A stretch of 64,000 nt of DNA from Chryseobacterium cheonjiense (GTDB lineage: Bacteria > Bacteroidota > Bacteroidia > Flavobacteriales > Weeksellaceae): positions 310,001-374,000 of the forward strand of contig NZ_JABBGF010000002.1 in the NCBI RefSeq assembly GCF_012927265.1, read 5' to 3'. The position numbers and the translations under genes are program-made. The notes beneath the pieces were generated by a model. That model made no database searches, was not told the DNA's origin, and saw only the letters and a program-made list of their open reading frames with translations. Position 1 is the stretch's first letter. Each line of letters starts with the position of its first letter. Positions 61,953-64,000 of the stretch are shown in pieces.

Positions 61953-62558
61953 ATGTCTAAGGCTGAAAAAACAAGGCAGTTTATCATCGAGAAAACAGCA
62001 TCTCTTTTTAATACAAAGGGATATACCTCCACATCGCTTTCAGACATTACAGAAGCTACCGGCCTGACCAAAGGAAGTATCTACGGAAATTTCGAAAACA
62101 AAGATCAGGTCGCATTAGAAGTGTATAAATACAACGCCAATCTTTTAAAACAAAGCATGTCCCGTTCTTTCGGTGATGAATTTCCCTCTACTATTGATAA
62201 GCTGCATGCCTTTGTTGCGTTCTACAGAAAAAACTGGCAGTCAGTTTTTTTAAACGGAGGATGCCCACTGATGAATGCTGCTACCGAAGCCGACGACACT
62301 TACCCTTTACTAAAAAATCAGGTAACAAGATCCTTCACAGAATGGATTTCCAGGATTACGGAAGTAATTAAGCAGGGTCAAAAAATCGGTGAGTTATCAG
62401 CAAATGCCAATGCTTCAGAATACGCCTCTCTGTTCATTATGCTGATTGAAGGCGGAATTTTATTGTCCAAAACAACAGGAGAAGAAAAATTTTTAAATCA
62501 GGCATTAGACAGAATCCTTACTATCATTAAAAACGAACTGAATATACATCCATCATAA
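61953..62558 (+). CDS. TetR/AcrR-family transcriptional regulator
   Basis: 201 residues. N-terminal HTH domain: IIEKTASLFNTKGYTSTSLSD, in part ASLFNTKGYTSTSLS; ITEATGLTKGSIYGNFENKD (recognition helix with TKGSIYGNF). The C-terminal helical domain should bind a small ligand. It begins 20 bases after its probable operator and promoter. A thiolase gene follows after 10 bases and a thioesterase after that, so it probably controls a small acyl-CoA operon together with itself, with an acyl-CoA or related ligand as a guess. Confidence 0.92.
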   Translation: MSKAEKTRQFIIEKTASLFNTKGYTSTSLSDITEATGLTKGSIYGNFENKDQVALEVYKYNANLLKQSMSRSFGDEFPSTIDKLHAFVAFYRKNWQSVFLNGGCPLMNAATEADDTYPLLKNQVTRSFTEWISRITEVIKQGQKIGELSANANASEYASLFIMLIEGGILLSKTTGEEKFLNQALDRILTIIKNELNIHPS

Positions 62559-62568
62559 ATATCATCAT

Positions 62569-63837
62569 ATGGAAACAAAAAAAGTGGCCATCGTAGGATA
62601 CAACAGAATTCCGTTTGCCAGAATCAATACCGCATATGCAGAAAAAAGCAATCAGGATCTGCTGACTGCCGCACTGAACGGACTCATAGAACGGTGCAAC
62701 CTTAAGGGAAAACTGTTGGGAGAAGTCGCCGGCGGTGCCGTTATCAAACATATTTCTGAGAGCAACCTCATCCGGGAATCTGTTATGGAAACCTCTCTGG
62801 ATCCTGCCACTCCGGGATGCGACCTCCAACAGGCCTGTGACACCGGAATTGAAGCAGCAATTTATATCGGAAATAAAATTGCTTTAGGCCAGATTGAGAG
62901 TGGTATTGCCTGCGGTGTTGAAGCAATGAGCAATATCCCTTTCGAAACATCTCCACGATTAAGAAAAGCGTTATTGAAAGCCAATAAAGAAAAATCTGTC
63001 GTTGGGAAAATCAAACAATTATTAGATCCTAGACTAAAAGACTGGATGCCGGTTCCCTACAAGGGCCAGGAACCCAAAACCGGTTTGGTGATGGGAGGAC
63101 ATACAGAAATTACTGCAAAATATTATGAAATTTCCCGCGAAGATCAGGATCTATTGGCATTTAAAAGCCACCAGAATATGGCAAAAGCATACGATGAGGG
63201 TTTCTTCGATGATATGATCTCTCCTGCTTTCGGATTGGATAAAGACAATAATCTTCGACGAGATACAAGCCTTGAAAAACTGGCCCAGTTAAAATCGGCT
63301 TTTGATAAAGAGAACGGCACATTAACGGCGGGAAATTCCACACCATTTACGGATGGTGCGTCTGCCATTCTGCTGGCCAGTGAAGAATGGGCAAAAGAAA
63401 ACAACCTTCCGGTTTTGGCTTACATCAGCTTTTCTGAAGTAGCAGGCATAGAATACGTTGAAAATAAGCAGAATTTATTGCTTGCTCCGGTTTTTGCCGC
63501 CGACAGAATGCTGGAAAAAGCAGGAATGAAGCTTGAAGATTTCGATTATTATGAAATTCATGAAGCATTTGCTGCGCAGGTTTTAGCGACATTAAAAATC
63601 TGGGAACATGATGATCTTGCCAAAAAGTTCGGACTTGAAAAAGCACTGGGAAAAATCGACCGCAACAAGCTGAACGTGAAAGGCGGAAGTCTTGCTGCGG
63701 CACACCCTTTTGCGGCAACAGGAGGAAGAATTATTGCTACATTAGCAAAGCTTTTAGATCAAAAAGGAAGCGGAAAAGGCTTCATTTCCATCTGTGCAGC
63801 CCGCGGGCAAGGCGTTACTATGATATTGGAAAAATAA
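62569..63837 (+). CDS. Acetyl-CoA C-acyltransferase (thiolase)
   Basis: 422 residues, thiolase fold with the nucleophilic Cys in QQACDTGIEAA (about residue 90), HEAFAAQ with the catalytic His, GGSLAAAHPFAATGGR, and the second Cys in CAARGQG. By length and N-terminal GYNRIPFARINTAY it resembles FadI/MaoC-linked thiolases of beta-oxidation more than the short PhaA type. It cleaves or forms 3-ketoacyl-CoA. In the same operon as TetR and a hotdog thioesterase, suggesting fatty-acid or acyl-CoA metabolism. Confidence 0.93.
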   Translation: METKKVAIVGYNRIPFARINTAYAEKSNQDLLTAALNGLIERCNLKGKLLGEVAGGAVIKHISESNLIRESVMETSLDPATPGCDLQQACDTGIEAAIYIGNKIALGQIESGIACGVEAMSNIPFETSPRLRKALLKANKEKSVVGKIKQLLDPRLKDWMPVPYKGQEPKTGLVMGGHTEITAKYYEISREDQDLLAFKSHQNMAKAYDEGFFDDMISPAFGLDKDNNLRRDTSLEKLAQLKSAFDKENGTLTAGNSTPFTDGASAILLASEEWAKENNLPVLAYISFSEVAGIEYVENKQNLLLAPVFAADRMLEKAGMKLEDFDYYEIHEAFAAQVLATLKIWEHDDLAKKFGLEKALGKIDRNKLNVKGGSLAAAHPFAATGGRIIATLAKLLDQKGSGKGFISICAARGQGVTMILEK

Positions 63838-63839
63838 AA

Positions 63840-64000
63840 ATGATGGACAGGCTTGCACAATTAAAACAGCATATAGGAAAAGAATTCACCCAATCACCAT
63901 CTCCTTTTATGAAATGGCTGAATCCGGTAATTCTTTCCGCAGAAGAAGGACAACTGGAATTTCAATACATCATACGACACGAATGGCTCAATCCGGCAGG
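63840..64000 (+). CDS. Hotdog-fold (PaaI-like) thioesterase, 3' end outside window
   Basis: Only the first ~53 residues are visible (LAQLKQHIGKEF, PSPFMKWLNPVILSAEEGQL, FQYIIRHEWLNPAG). The pattern PFMKWLNP and RHEWLNPAG resembles PaaI-type acyl-CoA thioesterases. The start is ATG 63840 or the next codon, ATG 63843, two to five bases after the thiolase stop, so translation is probably coupled. Cleaves acyl-CoA; substrate unknown. Confidence 0.7.
   Translation, partial: MMDRLAQLKQHIGKEFTQSPSPFMKWLNPVILSAEEGQLEFQYIIRHEWLNPA

Noticed and set aside
1-64000. Prophage, IS element, tRNA, rRNA, CRISPR-Cas or classical defence genes
   Set aside because: No transposase, integrase, phage structural gene, RNA gene or Cas/restriction gene was recognised in any frame.

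Overview
The window reads as chromosomal core sequence of a Chryseobacterium-like flavobacterium (Bacteroidota, Weeksellaceae). The signs are low GC, many TAnnTTTG -7 promoter elements, type IX secretion (T9SS) type B sorting domains, exosortase F, large TonB-dependent receptors, a Rho with a huge disordered insert, and several flavobacterial DUF families (DUF4271, DUF4293, DUF4296, DUF5689, DUF6146, DUF6702). No rRNA, tRNA, CRISPR array, IS element or prophage is visible. All family names come from reading motifs by eye; no database search was run.

Layout. 1-11.5 kb: four paralogous secreted T9SS proteins, two on each side of dnaB-rnhA. 11.7-15.4 kb: a nitroreductase and the NAD de novo genes nadB and nadC with an unknown membrane protein between them. 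15.7-21.3 kb: a TonB receptor, a four-helix membrane protein, asd, a CDF metal transporter and a small HTH regulator. 21.5-22.5 kb: exosortase XrtF and its partner gene, which is frameshifted. 22.5-25.6 kb: a cell-wall sugar salvage set (AmgK-like kinase, RapZ-C protein, MurU-like nucleotidyltransferase) followed by a LOG-family protein. 26.3-26.9 kb: a frameshifted AidA/PixA inclusion-body gene. 27-32.7 kb: a TonB receptor and DUF5689 lipoprotein divergent from a secreted nuclease/phosphatase-family enzyme. 32.8-50.6 kb: housekeeping genes (sodA, rho, M28 peptidase, ABC exporter, psd-cdsA-LUD-ftsH-rsfS, birA, an LptF/G permease, tgt, a polyprenyl-phosphate glycosyltransferase, hemD). 50.7-56.4 kb: an S9 peptidase, small unknown genes, an SRPBCC protein and an RprXY-like two-component system. 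56.5-61.7 kb: a probable metal-handling module (HGxPGH-repeat lipoprotein, Cys/His-rich exported protein, TonB receptor with two HMA domains, AraC regulator) and an OsmC protein. 61.9-64 kb: TetR regulator, thiolase and the start of a hotdog thioesterase.

The most unusual observations are: the four T9SS proteins form a 2 x 2 mosaic of N- and C-terminal types arranged symmetrically around dnaB-rnhA; DnaB ends in an SSB-like acidic tip and lies next to RNase HI, a known SSB-tail binder in E. coli; a RapZ C-terminal-domain protein sits inside an AmgK/MurU cluster; a little-described HGxPGHxC repeat lipoprotein neighbours a TonB receptor with metal-binding domains; and two genes carry single-base frameshifts. 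Several genes have a -7 element only 4-9 bases before the start codon, implying nearly leaderless mRNAs.
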